A model generated the notes under the pieces. It made no database searches, was not told the DNA's origin, and was given only the letters and a program-made list of their open reading frames with translations. The position numbers were made by a program, and so were the translations under genes. From assembly GCA_001970955.1 (NCBI GenBank), contig MPUH01000393.1:1-58160 (forward strand): 58,160 bases of DNA. Direction: 5' to 3'. Below are positions 11,783-23,091 of the stretch, piece by piece. The stretch is from Stentor coeruleus (Eukaryota; Ciliophora; Heterotrichea; Heterotrichida; Stentoridae). The number at the start of each line of letters is the position of its first letter. Position 1 is the first letter of the stretch.

Positions 11783-12451
11783 ATGCCAATTTCTAAACAC
11801 AATTTAAAAACCTATATAAAAATGTCTTTACATTTACAAAATCAGCTTCGCACCAGAAGTCAAAAAGTTATAAACACCTTAAAAAAAGAACTTGAAAAAC
11901 TCTCCCCAAGAAATGCATCTAAAAGTCCATCTCTTCTAAAACTCAGGCCAAATCTATACAAAAAAAAATATTTTCCAGAACATCAAATAAAACCTAATCC
12001 AAACGTAAAAATCCACAAATCAAATGATTTTATTAATAAACCTCCAATAGTAAAACATTTACGTGATCCTGACAAATTTGAAATCAAAAGATGCACATCA
12101 AAACAAGGGTTTATGTTTATGGTAGAATCAAGTCCAAGATATGATGAATATAAGTTGATGGATTTAACTGAAAATGTAGAAAAATGTTTGAAAAAAGAGA
12201 CTGATAATTTTGTTGAGAAAAAATCCCCGATATTAGAAACTGCGAATAATATAATTTTATCTTGTAATACAATTTTTGAATCTAAAGAAAGGATTGATAT
12301 GCCTAAAAGACTTAAAAGACATATAAATCAATTGAATGAACTAGGAGATTTTGTGAATGATTGTATTGAGAAATCAAAACGAAAGATTTTTGAAGGGTTG
12401 AAGATTTTAGCGTTGAAGAAAAAGGCTTTGGAGAATAAAAAGGATATATAG
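11783..12451 (+). CDS. Hypothetical basic protein
   Basis: Single exon, 222 residues, first ATG 11783 (alternative ATG 11822), stop TAG. The N-terminal half is highly basic and rich in Lys, Pro and Asn. The C-terminal 100 residues are predicted helical (LKRHINQLNELGDFVNDCIE, then a Lys-rich tail). No domain recognised. Strong C-rich upstream and G-rich downstream flanks support a real transcription unit. Confidence 0.6.
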   Translation: MPISKHNLKTYIKMSLHLQNQLRTRSQKVINTLKKELEKLSPRNASKSPSLLKLRPNLYKKKYFPEHQIKPNPNVKIHKSNDFINKPPIVKHLRDPDKFEIKRCTSKQGFMFMVESSPRYDEYKLMDLTENVEKCLKKETDNFVEKKSPILETANNIILSCNTIFESKERIDMPKRLKRHINQLNELGDFVNDCIEKSKRKIFEGLKILALKKKALENKKDI

Positions 12452-13011
12452 AGGAGAAATTATTTGGTTTGTGAGGAAAAGTAGAGGTTATTGATGATAG
12501 GGTTTATGATTTAAGAATTAAATGATAGTAAAGATTTATGGATAAGGGTTAAGTTTTTTTGGAGGTTTTATAATATTGGATTTTTTATGTATGATTGAGA
12601 AATATGTGATGGTATGAAAACTTATTAATCATTTTCAAAAAATACGCATTACAAATATTAAATTATATAGCAAAACTCTTATAAAAAATCCTTAAAACCT
12701 CATAAAACTGTCAAACCCATAAAAACTTAAATCAAAAAAAATCTAACCCTTTATTTTCTAACAACTCTAACACAATTTTACCTCTTATCATGCAAAATCA
12801 TTTTATTAACCATACTGCTAAAACTTAAACTACAACAATAAATTCCTCTTATACAAAACCCTGTAAAATTCTTCAAAAACCCAAACCAAAAGCTTTAAAA
12901 TCTTAAAAAAACATAAAAATAAAAAATCTCCAAAATTTAAACCCCTTCAAACTAAAAAATCATAATTCCGCCAAAATACATACAAAAATCTTAGTTTCAA
13001 AAAAAAATCTA
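12452..13011. other. Convergent intergenic region
   Basis: 3' flanks of two converging genes. G-rich to about 12610, then C/A-rich to 13011. No gene seen. Confidence 0.55.
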
Positions 13012-14010
13012 TTATCTAACTGCTCCTTGAGCAAAAGCTTCACCTAAACTATATTGTTGTTGATCACTTGACCTTCTATCATCATTAATATTATGAAAAG
13101 CTGCAGCTCCAGTAAGTTGATCAATATCATCCAAATCAACTCCAGTGAAAAAATAAACCAAAAGTCCACGGCTTTGATAAAAATAAGGATATACAATAGG
13201 TTTATAATATTTTTTTACATCATATTTCTTAGCAATATCCTCAGGATTCCAAGAAGATAAATACTCATAATCTTCAAGTTTATAAGTCACAGGATTAGCA
13301 ATTGGAATATTTTCTATTTTCTTAAACCCTTGTAAGAAATTCGATATATGATCCTTACCTCTATTTATAGCTTTATCTTCAGCAGTATATCCGTATTTAT
13401 CTTTAGTATTAACTTCAGCTCCTAATAAAACTAGTTTTTTAGCTGCTTCTGGTTGATCGTATATAACTGTGAGCATTAATGGGGTATTTCCTTCATTATC
13501 TGTAAGTTCTAAAGATGCACCTCTTGAATAAAGATACTCAATTAATTCAACTTTACCTAGTATCGCTGCAAGGCTTATAGGCCTAAGATGCTTTTTATTA
13601 TCGATTATTGAGTTTATATCAAAACCCCTAGAAATAAGTGTTTTTATTAAAGAAAGGTCTTCGTGACAGATTGCGATTTTCATTTTGAACTTGTCTGTAT
13701 GGGGGAAATAAGAACGTTGATCAAAACTAGACCATTGGGTACGAGGAAAGTTTATTGCATTATAAAAAGTCGCCCCAGAAAACGGGAAAATATAATTCCC
13801 CCCAGCATCCTGTGGTAGATACTTCAAGAGTTTTTCATTAAAAAAATTCCTCACTGTAACTTTATACCTATACTGTGTACCAAAAAACCAAGATAAAACC
13901 AAAGGTATCGGAACCCAAAAAAGTGCACTAGTCGCTAATATCGTATAATTTGGAAACCTTCCTCTAAAAAAGTTTGAATGGAATACCTCTGAAAAACTTT
14001 TAAATACCAT
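13012..14010 (-). CDS. Membrane-anchored ankyrin-repeat protein
   Basis: Single exon, 332 residues, stop TAA. An N-terminal hydrophobic stretch (ILATSALFWVPIPLVLSWFF, residues ~24-43) is a likely membrane anchor. Ankyrin repeats occupy about residues 110-230: ISLAAILGKVELIEYLYSRG, then NEGNTPLMLTVIYDQPEAAK followed by KLVLLGAEVNTKDKYGYTAE show the usual TPL and A/G-L helices. The C-terminus is Tyr-rich, then Asp/Gln-rich. It starts 25 bp from the start of a divergent ankyrin gene. Function unknown; ankyrin repeats mediate protein binding. Confidence 0.75.
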   Translation of the reverse strand: MVFKSFSEVFHSNFFRGRFPNYTILATSALFWVPIPLVLSWFFGTQYRYKVTVRNFFNEKLLKYLPQDAGGNYIFPFSGATFYNAINFPRTQWSSFDQRSYFPHTDKFKMKIAICHEDLSLIKTLISRGFDINSIIDNKKHLRPISLAAILGKVELIEYLYSRGASLELTDNEGNTPLMLTVIYDQPEAAKKLVLLGAEVNTKDKYGYTAEDKAINRGKDHISNFLQGFKKIENIPIANPVTYKLEDYEYLSSWNPEDIAKKYDVKKYYKPIVYPYFYQSRGLLVYFFTGVDLDDIDQLTGAAAFHNINDDRRSSDQQQYSLGEAFAQGAVR

Positions 14011-14035
14011 ATTAGTATATTATAACTTATCATAA

Positions 14036-15130
14036 ATGGGGTGCTGCCACACTACAGACAATTTCAACAAGTCTTCTTTTGGTATTTTAATCAAAGATAT
14101 CATAGAAAAAAACAATATCAAGCTTTTAGAAAACTTAATAATCTTAAAAACCATACGAAAATCCCAAAGTGAATATCTGGCTATAATAAACATGCCAATC
14201 ACAACTTTTAAATCAATACGAATGAACGCTTTGGCATATTCTTTATATATAGGAAGAAATAGTATATTTCAAATTTTGCATAAGTTTGGCTGTAGCTTGA
14301 GTAAAATGGATGAGCTTTTTTTCTCCCAAGGTGTATCAGCTTTAGACATAATATGTTTTAAAGGGTTTTCTGAAATGATAAAATATTATTTGCCTTATTA
14401 TATTGAAACTTATCCGAATGGTAGGAATAAAGAAAGACTTTTTTCTATTGAGATAAAGAATGGAGAGGATGTTTTGAAAGCTAGTGAAAGTTTAACTCCA
14501 ATTCAAACTTTGGTTAGACATGGGCATATTCAAGCTTTAACTGTTGTCTGTGAGTTTTTTATAGAAAAATCATCGATACCTTATGAGTTTGATTTAAACT
14601 ATCGTGATGAAAAAGGGGAGAATTCACCTTTGATCGCTTGTAGGTATGGGAATTATAACATGGTAAAATTTTTATATCATAAATGTGGATGTACATTTAC
14701 TGAATTGAATAATGCTAAAGAAAATGCTATACAAATAGCTACAGCAGGGAGTAGAATCTATCCATCTTTACAATATACTAAAATTGTGTCTTTTTTAGTA
14801 AAAGTTGTTGGGATTAGTATCACTTATAATTATGAAGAAACTTTGTTGTTAGCAGAAAATAGAGAACTTATAGCTTTTATTGAATGCGCTTTACAAGAAA
14901 AGTCGTTGTTTATTAAAAAAGAAGATTTAGAGAAGATGTGTTGTAAAACCCAAGAAAAAAATAATGAAAGTCAAAGTTTAGATGGAAAATCGTATCTAGG
15001 GCAGAATTTTATGTTGTTGTATAAGAAAGAATATGGAGATCATACTGATAGTGTTCCAAGCTCGATTATTGATTGTGAGAATTCTGCGACAAGTTTTATT
15101 GGAAGTTGTTTGTTGGAATTCCATAAATAA
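14036..15130 (+). CDS. Ankyrin-repeat protein with acylation signal
   Basis: Single exon, 364 residues, stop TAA. The protein begins MGCC: Gly2 is a candidate N-myristoylation site and Cys3/Cys4 candidate palmitoylation sites, so lipid-mediated membrane attachment is likely. Ankyrin-like units are visible at about residues 100-120 (GVSALDIICFKGFSEMIKYY), 155-180 (LTPIQTLVRHGHIQALTVVC) and 200-225 (NSPLIACRYGNYNMVKFLYH). The C-terminal 70 residues are Ser/Asn-rich. It shares a 25-bp start-to-start interval with the divergent ankyrin gene on the minus strand, so the two are probably co-regulated. Confidence 0.75.
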   Translation: MGCCHTTDNFNKSSFGILIKDIIEKNNIKLLENLIILKTIRKSQSEYLAIINMPITTFKSIRMNALAYSLYIGRNSIFQILHKFGCSLSKMDELFFSQGVSALDIICFKGFSEMIKYYLPYYIETYPNGRNKERLFSIEIKNGEDVLKASESLTPIQTLVRHGHIQALTVVCEFFIEKSSIPYEFDLNYRDEKGENSPLIACRYGNYNMVKFLYHKCGCTFTELNNAKENAIQIATAGSRIYPSLQYTKIVSFLVKVVGISITYNYEETLLLAENRELIAFIECALQEKSLFIKKEDLEKMCCKTQEKNNESQSLDGKSYLGQNFMLLYKKEYGDHTDSVPSSIIDCENSATSFIGSCLLEFHK

Positions 15131-15931
15131 AAGTAAACTGCAAAATTAACGTAAATACTTAAAAAATATAATCTAAACTACTAAATCAAATATTTTATAC
15201 GTTGAAAATGGAAAAATCCCCATATCACCCATTTAAATTTTTAACGATAACAAGCATCATAATCCTTAAAAAAGTTTATGTTTTAATCCAAGTCTTTCAA
15301 AAATTTATAGTATTTTCTAATTTTCTGATGTTATAACTGCCAATAAATATTAACATAATAACTAAGTATTTTTAACTTTAAGTATTTAACACTATTTATT
15401 CACACATTCAAATACAGCATATCATATCTAATACACTAATATTCAAAATTCCATTATATTCTTAATATCCCCATCAACATCTCAGCAATTTTATTAATAA
15501 AATTTCTAAAATCAGTCCTAAAATCTACTTATCCAATATAAATAATTCTTATACAAATAATTATAAACTCCACAATCCACACATCTAAAAAAAAATACTA
15601 AAATTCCTACAATCAATTAGTGATTCTTCTAATTTGACTCACCAAAAATTCCTTAAAACTACCCAAAAACCATCAAAAATTTTCACTGATATTTTCACTC
15701 ACACCCAATCAAACAGCATAAAAAGCTAAAAAATCCAACACTTCCACTCATCCTCCTAATTCCCTCCTATTCCCTGCCAAACCTTCAAAACCTTCCCTTG
15801 TCAAATTTCTCTACCTTCCCCCACACAATGCGCTTATTCTAAAAGCCCACCACATCTAATTCTACACAATTTTTTTAATCTTTTACGTTTATTTGCCCTT
15901 GACATATTTTCTAAGAAAAATTCAAATCCTC
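15131..15931. other. MYB upstream region, strongly C-rich
   Basis: C greatly exceeds G on the coding strand (line 15661-15720: 18 C against 2 G). No open exon. A frame continuing upstream of the MYB ATG to 15893 lacks an ATG. Confidence 0.6.
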
Positions 15932-16831
15932 ATGGTGAGTGGAGTTTCCAGCAAAAAGTCAAAAAAGTCTCACAAGTCTTCTAAATACAACCAAAACTAC
16001 TCTGGGTACATAAAAATCGGTCCTTGGAGCTCAGAAGAAGATGATCTTATCGTCCGACTAGTCGAAAAATACGGTGCTCAAAAATGGTCGAACATCGCTC
16101 ACTTCCTCCCAGGCCGAATCGGCAAACAGTGTCGAGAAAGATGGCATAATCATCTCAATCCCAACATCCGAAAAGACTCTTGGACTATAGAAGAGGAGTG
16201 GCTTTTATTCCTTTATCACTTACAATTAGGAAATCGTTGGGCAGAAATCGCAAAAATCCTCAAAGCCCGCACAGACAATTCTATAAAAAACCATTGGAAT
16301 TCAGCTATGAAAAGACGATTACAAAGCTATCAACAAAGATATAATGGTTTAATATCAGCGCATTTTGAACATTCACACTCTTGTACATTACCTTTACCAG
16401 AAGAAACTGTATGTAAAAGAGGAAGGAAAACTAAAGCTGGAAGTAATGCGAATGGGTCGATATTATGCACGCAATTACATAGAAAAACTGTTGATCAAGC
16501 TATGAAAGCTTATGAAATTTCTATGCTTCCAGTGGATGAAGGGAATAAGGAAAATCAGTATGTTTTTGAGTTTAGCCCGAAAAGTGATACGGAAGGGTTT
16601 TCTTCTATTGATGAAGTTAGTCATGGGATTTTATCATCGCCTAAATGGAACAATTCTATTTTTTCGAGCCTTGAGAACACTCCCCAGGTTATGGTTAAGA
16701 ATCGCACACCACAAGCTAAGATACTTACTATGTCTATTGAGAAAGCTCATATTAGCGATTTTTGCTTTGAAAGCCCCAGTTTTATGCTCAATCTTGAAGA
16801 TACGCCTAGAAACCTTAGGCATGCTTATTAG
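15932..16831 (+). CDS. R2R3 MYB transcription factor
   Basis: Single exon, 299 residues, start ATG 15932 (MVSGVSSKK), stop TAG. Two MYB repeats: R2 begins [19 protein letters not shown] and ends with [19 protein letters not shown]3 begins [19 protein letters not shown] and ends with [20 protein letters not shown]. All six Trp of the two repeats are present, and the first Trp of R3 is retained as in animal c-Myb rather than replaced as in plants. A basic stretch of Lys/Ser precedes R2. The C-terminal half is Ser-rich without known domains. It should bind MYB sites (AACNG) in the nucleus and may act in cell-cycle or differentiation control. Confidence 0.92.
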   Translation: MVSGVSSKKSKKSHKSSKYNQNYSGYIKIGPWSSEEDDLIVRLVEKYGAQKWSNIAHFLPGRIGKQCRERWHNHLNPNIRKDSWTIEEEWLLFLYHLQLGNRWAEIAKILKARTDNSIKNHWNSAMKRRLQSYQQRYNGLISAHFEHSHSCTLPLPEETVCKRGRKTKAGSNANGSILCTQLHRKTVDQAMKAYEISMLPVDEGNKENQYVFEFSPKSDTEGFSSIDEVSHGILSSPKWNNSIFSSLENTPQVMVKNRTPQAKILTMSIEKAHISDFCFESPSFMLNLEDTPRNLRHAY

Positions 16832-17397
16832 AAATGTAAATTTTCTTGATATTTAATATGAGATAAGGTTTTGTAAACTGAGTTGTTTTGGATGTGGATT
16901 TTGCCTTTGGAATTAAATTAGGTTTTTTTAGTTTTGAAAAGGATTTTAATAAGAAATATTTTATGTTTTATTAATGGGTTTTTTATAAGAAGGTTTTGGG
17001 TTATTTTTTAAAACTTGCATTTTGGGTTTATATGATTTTGATTTATAGTCGAGGATGGTATGAGTTGGGTATAATAAAATAATAGTTTTAATAGAAATTT
17101 GGAGTATTTTTATGAAAGGGAGAAAATATCAAAAAAATTCTACATATTAACTCACTAATATTTTTCCTCATAATTTCCTAATAAAACTAATACAACACAT
17201 ATAAATCTATTCACAAAAATGGTATCAATACAAATACATATTCTAATTTTATATCCAAAAAAATCCTAATTCATCAAATCATATTAAAAAAACCCAAACA
17301 ACATAAAAAATCAAAAAATCTCTAAACCCAAGCCCAAAAAAAAATCCATAAACCCTACACTTTATATCTAAATAATTCATTAGTTAGTATCAAATTC
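16832..17397. other. Convergent 3' flanks with skew switch near 17120
   Basis: G/T-rich after MYB (16861-16920: 15 G, 3 C), then C/A-rich before the K+ channel stop (17281-17340: 14 C, 1 G). No gene seen. Confidence 0.6.
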
Positions 17398-19399
17398 CTA
17401 AATGTTTGCATTAAGTAAAGGGACTTTATGTATTTTATTAATTTGATCAATACAAGTATTCAGTTTATAAAACCCATTCCTCAAACTTTCTGATGACCCA
17501 ACAGCTTCAAGTACCTTTAAATTTATATCCTCATCAGTAAGTTCGTTTTTTTTTTTCATAACAGGCCTGATGAGTCTTAGTCTAGAAGTCATTAAATTTG
17601 AATTGGATTTTTGTATAGAAGAATCGATTTTTTTAAGTTCATGTTCTCTTTTTGCAGCATTGCCTAATATATGAGTTCTGGTCTTAGGGAAGAAATTATT
17701 GAAAATTGTAGAAAAAACTACTCTTGGGATAATAAAAGTGTCTGTTATATTTTTAGATATGTATTGATATGTGTTTAAACGATCTGTAAGAGCTGAGAAA
17801 TCACCAATCACATCACCACTTTCCAAATGCAAATAGTCATAAAACATAAAATCAAGATATTTACCTACTAAGACTTGACCTTTTAATATGAAGAAAACTT
17901 CGGAAAAGTCTTCATTTTCACCACAGATGACATCTGATTCTAAAAATACTCGAGGCTGGAAGTGTGGGATTAAACTGTAAAAACACTCTTCTTCTATTGT
18001 ATAGTTATGAAAAAAAAACTGCACATCATTAAACAGACTATCTAATATTCTGAAATATTCTTCTTCAGTTAGTAACTCAGCATAAGGTTGGTTTTGGGCT
18101 ATTAAATCATTTGGAATNTTCAGTTAGTAACTCAGCATAAGGTTGGTTTTGGGCTATTAAATCATTTGGAATATCAGTTTCCCAGTAGTTTTTAGCCAAG
18201 CTTTTCAGTCTATCTTTTAAAAAATAGTATTTAAAATGAGATAAAACTTTTTTCTTTAACTTTTCAGGAATCGGACCTTGAAGCTCTTCTACCGAATTAA
18301 GCCAATTATTAAGATTTCCAAGATAATCAACACCTGAGCTCAGTTCCGAATAAAAAGTTACGGCAGTATTTACACTACCAGATATAAATGCAAAAAGTGT
18401 TACCCCAAAAAGCATAATCATACTAATACAAGCCATTTCATAAACATTTCGTGGTAAAAAGTCTCCGTAACCTATTGTAGCAATTGTCGTAAGCATAAAA
18501 TAACTACTCTTAAGGGCAATATTTTTATAATCATCATCTTTAATCCCAAAATACACTTCAAAACTTGAATCATCCCCTGTAATCCCCGAACTATATTGTT
18601 TATTATATACCTTTTTCTGAAACCAATACCAAAAGCACCCAAGGAAATATATAAGAAAAATGATTGAGATAATAAGTTTTATAATAGAAGATATGATTTT
18701 AAATATAAAACTATATCTGACTCTACCTTTTCTATCAGTTTTTCCAAAGTTAAAGTAGGTTAATAAATACCCAAAGCCTACTCCATCAGCGAAATCTATA
18801 ATTGAAGGTAGTTTTAATAATCTAAACATACGAAGAAGATACTCAGCTTCATAATTCCCAAAAAACCCAAGAGGAATTATGCTTATTATATCAATAAAAA
18901 ACCATTGTTCTAAATATGCTTTTAGGATATGTTTGAAATATCTTATAGGTAAACCATGTTTATCTATTTGCTCAGTAATCATTGTAATGAAGATGTTTAT
19001 AATAAAAAGTCCCCAACAGAATATATCTACTGCAATAAGCTCTTTTGAAGGATGACAATATGCAAGAAAATATAGGGTGGTTATAAGATTGTAAGTCAAA
19101 ACTAACTCCATAAGGATATCCCAGAAATGTTTAATTTGGTTCCCATTGCTTATAATAATTTTGTCGTAGTATGTTTGAATAATTATAGTTGTTCCATCTA
19201 ATTCAGAATATAAACTGAGTTTTGGAGTTACAGGGTTTAGGTTTTGAATTTGATTTCCTTGGCCTTTTGATGGTTTTTTTACTTTAGGTCGATTACTTAT
19301 CCGGATTTTTCCTAGGAGAATTTTTTTTTCTGATAAATCGGGATCTACATTCATTTTAACTTCAGTGTATATTTCAGGCTGAACTTCTTGTTTTGACAT
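17398..19399 (-). CDS. Voltage/cyclic-nucleotide-type K+ channel, frame broken by assembly join
   Basis: After removing the 55-bp duplication at N 18118 the gene reads continuously for about 648 residues, stop TAG. Order: cytosolic N-terminus (~90 residues); S1 to S4 with a weak voltage sensor (YLLRMFRLLKLPSIIDF); S5; pore loop with the selectivity filter TTIATIGYGDFLP; S6; C-linker; and a cyclic-nucleotide-binding-like domain (FLESDVICGENEDFSEVFFI, then GDVIGDFSAL near the C-terminal third). This is the EAG/CNG/HCN superfamily; GYGD indicates K+ selectivity. Few Arg in S4 may mean weak voltage gating. As written, the join splits the frame at 18024/18107. Ligand binding is uncertain because the phosphate-binding cassette is divergent. 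Confidence 0.85.
18064..18172. repeat. Assembly duplication around N 18118
   Basis: 54-bp direct copies, 18064-18117 and 18119-18172, flank a single N. The 55-bp offset frameshifts the K+ channel reading frame. Deleting one copy and the N gives TEEEYFRILDSLF in continuous frame. Confidence 0.9.
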
Positions 19400-20597
19400 T
19401 ATATTTTTATTTTATAATTCAAATGATTATTGATTAGAAGGTTTATAATAGAGGATTATGAATTTGTTGCGAAAATATTTGGGAAATGAAGAGGAAAATG
19501 TTTGGGGATTAGGTAAGGAATTTTTTTATTGAGATAAGTGATGAAGATTTTTATGTTTAAAAGTTAGTAATTGGGTTAGATGTTTTTGAATGATGATTTA
19601 ATATGTTTGAAGAGTTTATAAATTATATTCGGGCTAACCCATTTATCTTTAGTTCAATTATTTTAGTTATAATTTTTAATGATTATCTCTATTCTCTAAC
19701 AACTTTGCCTTTCTATAGATCTTATTGATAATACAAAAAACTTTTATTAAAAACATTCCTCTTGTAATAACTTATCTATAATATTGATCTTTAAATTCAT
19801 CTAATCCTCATACTAGCTTTAAAAATTAACTTACATAAAACTTAAATCCTTAGAAAAATAAATTCATTATTCTGATCTATATCTAAAATTGCATTTACTA
19901 ACAAACCTAAATCTTATTTATCTTTTTTCTTAATAAATAGTTATAATCTTTGTAAGTACTGTTTATTCTGTAAATAGCATCCAGACCGCCGCCATAAATT
20001 TTTGTATTTTTGTATTATGATTTCATATCTTATTAAATTCCTATTAATAAAAAAACCCTTAATTAGATGGATGAACCAAAAAAGTAAACTTAAAATTGTC
20101 GGAATTCTAAAAAGTTGAATAAAAAGAGACTAGAAAATCATATAATACAATTGTTTGACAATCAAAAATACTAAGGAACTAGTATCTTTCATATATAGCT
20201 TAATTAAATATTATTGAAGCAACTTAAGAGTTAGTCACAAATGGGGTTAAATTATTAATTAGCTTGAAGGTTCTTTTATATATAAATAATTTATACACAG
20301 AAAAAAAGCGCATAGAAATATCCAAATCAAAAAATTACAAGAACTAATCCACAAATACATAAAAAAACAATATATAGAAAAACCAATTTAATATTTTCCA
20401 TAATTATATATACATACAATAACACTCAAAGTTTAAACATATAATTTCTTACAACATAATATTTACATTAAACCTCTTCTAAAAAAATATTTAATATTAT
20501 CTAACATCAACTAACAACACAAAAAATACTTCCTCATTTTTAAACTCATATACAAAATCCTATTATCCTTAAAAAAAAAAATCCTAATAATTTCAAT
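19400..20597. other. Divergent intergenic region
   Basis: About 1.2 kb. G/T-rich at the left, C/A-rich from about 20300. A small GC island lies near 19978-19994 (CCAGACCGCCGCC) in very AT-rich DNA. No exon supported. Confidence 0.55.
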
Positions 20598-21440
20598 ATG
20601 AGTACATTCTACGTGTCAGTGAATAACCAAAACAAACACCTAGTCCTCCATGTGCCAATAAGTTGGTCTGTAGGCCGTATGAAAGAATTAATCCTCCTTT
20701 ACCATTCTGAATCCCCAGCAATCAGATCACAAGTCTTATCCTACAAAGGTCAAATCCTTCAAAACACTGATCTTTTAGCAAGTATCTTCAACAATGATAG
20801 TCGTCCAGAGTTAGAAATGCAAATAGAAGCAATTGAAGATATCCCTGATCACTTATCTGGATACAAATCCGACCTTTTTAAGCTTCGAGAAGAAGAATAT
20901 ATAAGAAAATATGATATTGCCAAGCAATTGCTTTTAGATACTCATCACAAATCACAAGAAAGCTCATTAATCCCAGAACATTCTGTGTTAAATTCTTTAC
21001 CATTATTACATCCTGAGACAAATAAACGTGTAAAATTTTTGACTAATATAGAAAAACCTAGAAAAATCAGACTGAGGAAAGTCCCTTTTTCTATATATTT
21101 TGACTTTTTTACTATTTTTAGATGGGCTTTTTTTGTTGTAGTTGCGAGGATGTATTTGGGAGCATCAATACCAATGATTTATTATGTGTTTATTTTAGCT
21201 TGTTATATACTTAATGTAAGGTTGAAAATTGAAAGACATAGGGAAAAGGAACTTAAGAAACTTCCTAGGGATTATTTGATGAAAATACTACCAGAAAGGT
21301 ATAATGTACAGAGGGAAAATACACAGAGGAAAGGGATATTTTTGGTGGTTTATGAAAGTTTTAGAGGGTTTTTTGCTAGTTTGCTCCCATGGTTTGACCC
21401 TGTAACTTATGCTAATCAGAGGAATATTATAGTTAATTAG
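20598..21440 (+). CDS. HERP-like ubiquitin-like membrane protein
   Basis: Single exon, 280 residues, ATG 20598, stop TAG. Residues 1-80 form a ubiquitin-like fold: STFYVSVNNQNKHLVLHV, then VGRMKELILLYHSESPAIRS and SQVLSYKGQILQNTDLL match the beta-grasp pattern of HERPUD1/2. Two hydrophobic segments follow near residues 170-210 (FFTIFRWAFFVVVARMYL and IPMIYYVFILACYIL), and the C-terminus has FFASLLPWFDP. HERP proteins sit in the ER membrane and recruit the HRD1 ubiquitin ligase in ER-associated degradation. Assignment rests on architecture. Confidence 0.7.
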   Translation: MSTFYVSVNNQNKHLVLHVPISWSVGRMKELILLYHSESPAIRSQVLSYKGQILQNTDLLASIFNNDSRPELEMQIEAIEDIPDHLSGYKSDLFKLREEEYIRKYDIAKQLLLDTHHKSQESSLIPEHSVLNSLPLLHPETNKRVKFLTNIEKPRKIRLRKVPFSIYFDFFTIFRWAFFVVVARMYLGASIPMIYYVFILACYILNVRLKIERHREKELKKLPRDYLMKILPERYNVQRENTQRKGIFLVVYESFRGFFASLLPWFDPVTYANQRNIIVN

Positions 21441-21809
21441 ATTAAAGAAATGTGTGGGTTTTTTGTGTTTTTTTTTTGTATTTGGCAATTAAGTAAAGGT
21501 GAGATTTTTATTGTTATATGATTTAATAAATAAAAGTCTTTTATATGATGTTAGCATAAAATTACATGTAGGTTTTTACATTTCCTTCTTCCAACATAAA
21601 ATTCCAAATCCAAAACCCCATCTTGTTAAAAATCCTCATAAAAACTCAAGCCCAATCCAAATCCACAAATTTCTTACAAAGCATCCTCCAAACATCATAA
21701 TCCTCCAAAACAAAGCATTCCTAACACAAAATCTTACATTTTCCCAATGGCGCCTTTCATCATTTCCAATATCTAAAATTCGGTAAAATGGGGGATAATA
21801 TTTAACTCT
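21441..21809. other. Intergenic, tandem plus genes
   Basis: Starts G/T-rich and becomes C/A-rich from about 21580, marking the change from downstream to upstream flank. A plus frame at 21499-21786 is a composition artefact. Confidence 0.6.
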
Positions 21810-22742
21810 ATGAGCTGGGAAGCACCAAATTGTAGTATCTGCCTACAAGACCTAAACACCGATCTTGCGGTAATTAACTGTGGACATACTTATCATCATC
21901 AATGTATAATAGACAGTATCCACAATCGAACAAAAACATGTCCTCTATGCCGTGAAAAAATCCTCCCAAGCAAAATCCTAAAATTAAACTACTCATTAAA
22001 TCCTATAAACAAACCTCATGAACAACTAGGTATGACTGAAGAAAGCAGTAAAGATATTGAAGCCTTACATTCGAAAATCAAAAAAATCAAAGCGAAAAGG
22101 AATTTCACAAAAACAAAACTTGTGAACTATGAAAGAGAAATCAAATCTAAAGAAGATGAAATAAGTAATTTGACGATAATGGTAAATAAAATACAAGAGA
22201 TAAGTAAAAAGTTTGAAGATATGTATTATGAAGCAAGAAGTTCATTAAGTGATAAAATTTATGATGCAAATAAATATATGGAGTTGTTTAAAAGTACTCA
22301 TGAAAAAATGAAAGAATATGAAGATAAGGCGACAAGGCTTGAAAGTATATCAAAACTTCTTTCTGAGATTGACCAAAACAACTCTACTGTAATGTGGGCG
22401 AAAGATGTTAGAGAAAATCAACCACTTGAAGATCAGGCAAGTCAGTTTTATAGCGCATTGCTTATATCATCAACGAATTTAACATCACAAGAAAAAAGTT
22501 TTAAAGAATTGAAGTCACAGCATAGTATTTGTTCTGATGAAATGACTAAACTTAAAAGGACAGTTTCGTTGTTGAGAAAAGAGAATGAAAGGTTAGCTAT
22601 AGAAATTGAGAAAAAGTCTGAACCTTTAGAACTTAAGGTAAGGGATATATAGCGATCATATAATGATATATTGTCTTTTACTGTAGATAATAAACTTTCT
22701 ATGTGTAGAAAACCTGCTTTGACTTTGTTGAAAAAATCGTAA
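21810..22742 (+). CDS. RING-H2 E3 ligase with coiled coil (TRAIP-like)
   Basis: Exons 21810-22637 and 22653-22742 joined over a 15-nt intron 22638-22652 (GTAAGGGATATATAG). Product is 305 residues, stop TAA. An N-terminal RING-H2 finger spans residues ~8-50: CSIC, then CGHTYHHQC, then CPLC. From about residue 75 to 275 the protein is a long coiled coil with Lys/Glu heptads. N-terminal RING plus coiled coil resembles TRAIP, a replication-stress E3 that ubiquitylates the replicative helicase. I see no clear PIP box at the C-terminus, so the orthology is only suggestive. The activity as an E2-binding E3 is well supported by the intact zinc ligands. Confidence 0.8.
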
Positions 22743-23091
22743 ATATGATAGTTTTAATATCAGAATGGTATGGTTTAATTTTATTAAAACTTTTTAGATG
22801 AATAATTTGATATGAAAAAATAGAGATTATTTGTGGGATTGGATTATGAAAATAAAGAAATTAATGCTGATGATTGATTTTTTTTTATAGTAGATATGCT
22901 TTTGTTGGTATTAAAAATTGTATTGATTTTTTATTGTATATTGGATTAGTTGCTTGTATATATAAAAATACCTTAAAATGGGTGATTGGATTAGTTTGTT
23001 GAGTATTTTTTTTTATCAGTTTTATTTATGATTCTGGTTACCCTGATGTCTTAGAGAACTTGAAGGCAGGGTGTTAAGTTGTATGACAAAT
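22743..23091. other. Intergenic, G/T-rich
   Basis: Downstream flank of the RING gene. No exon seen. Confidence 0.5.

Noticed and set aside
21499-21786. Plus-strand 95-codon frame
   Set aside because: No ATG at its first codon, and in a C/A-rich promoter flank.
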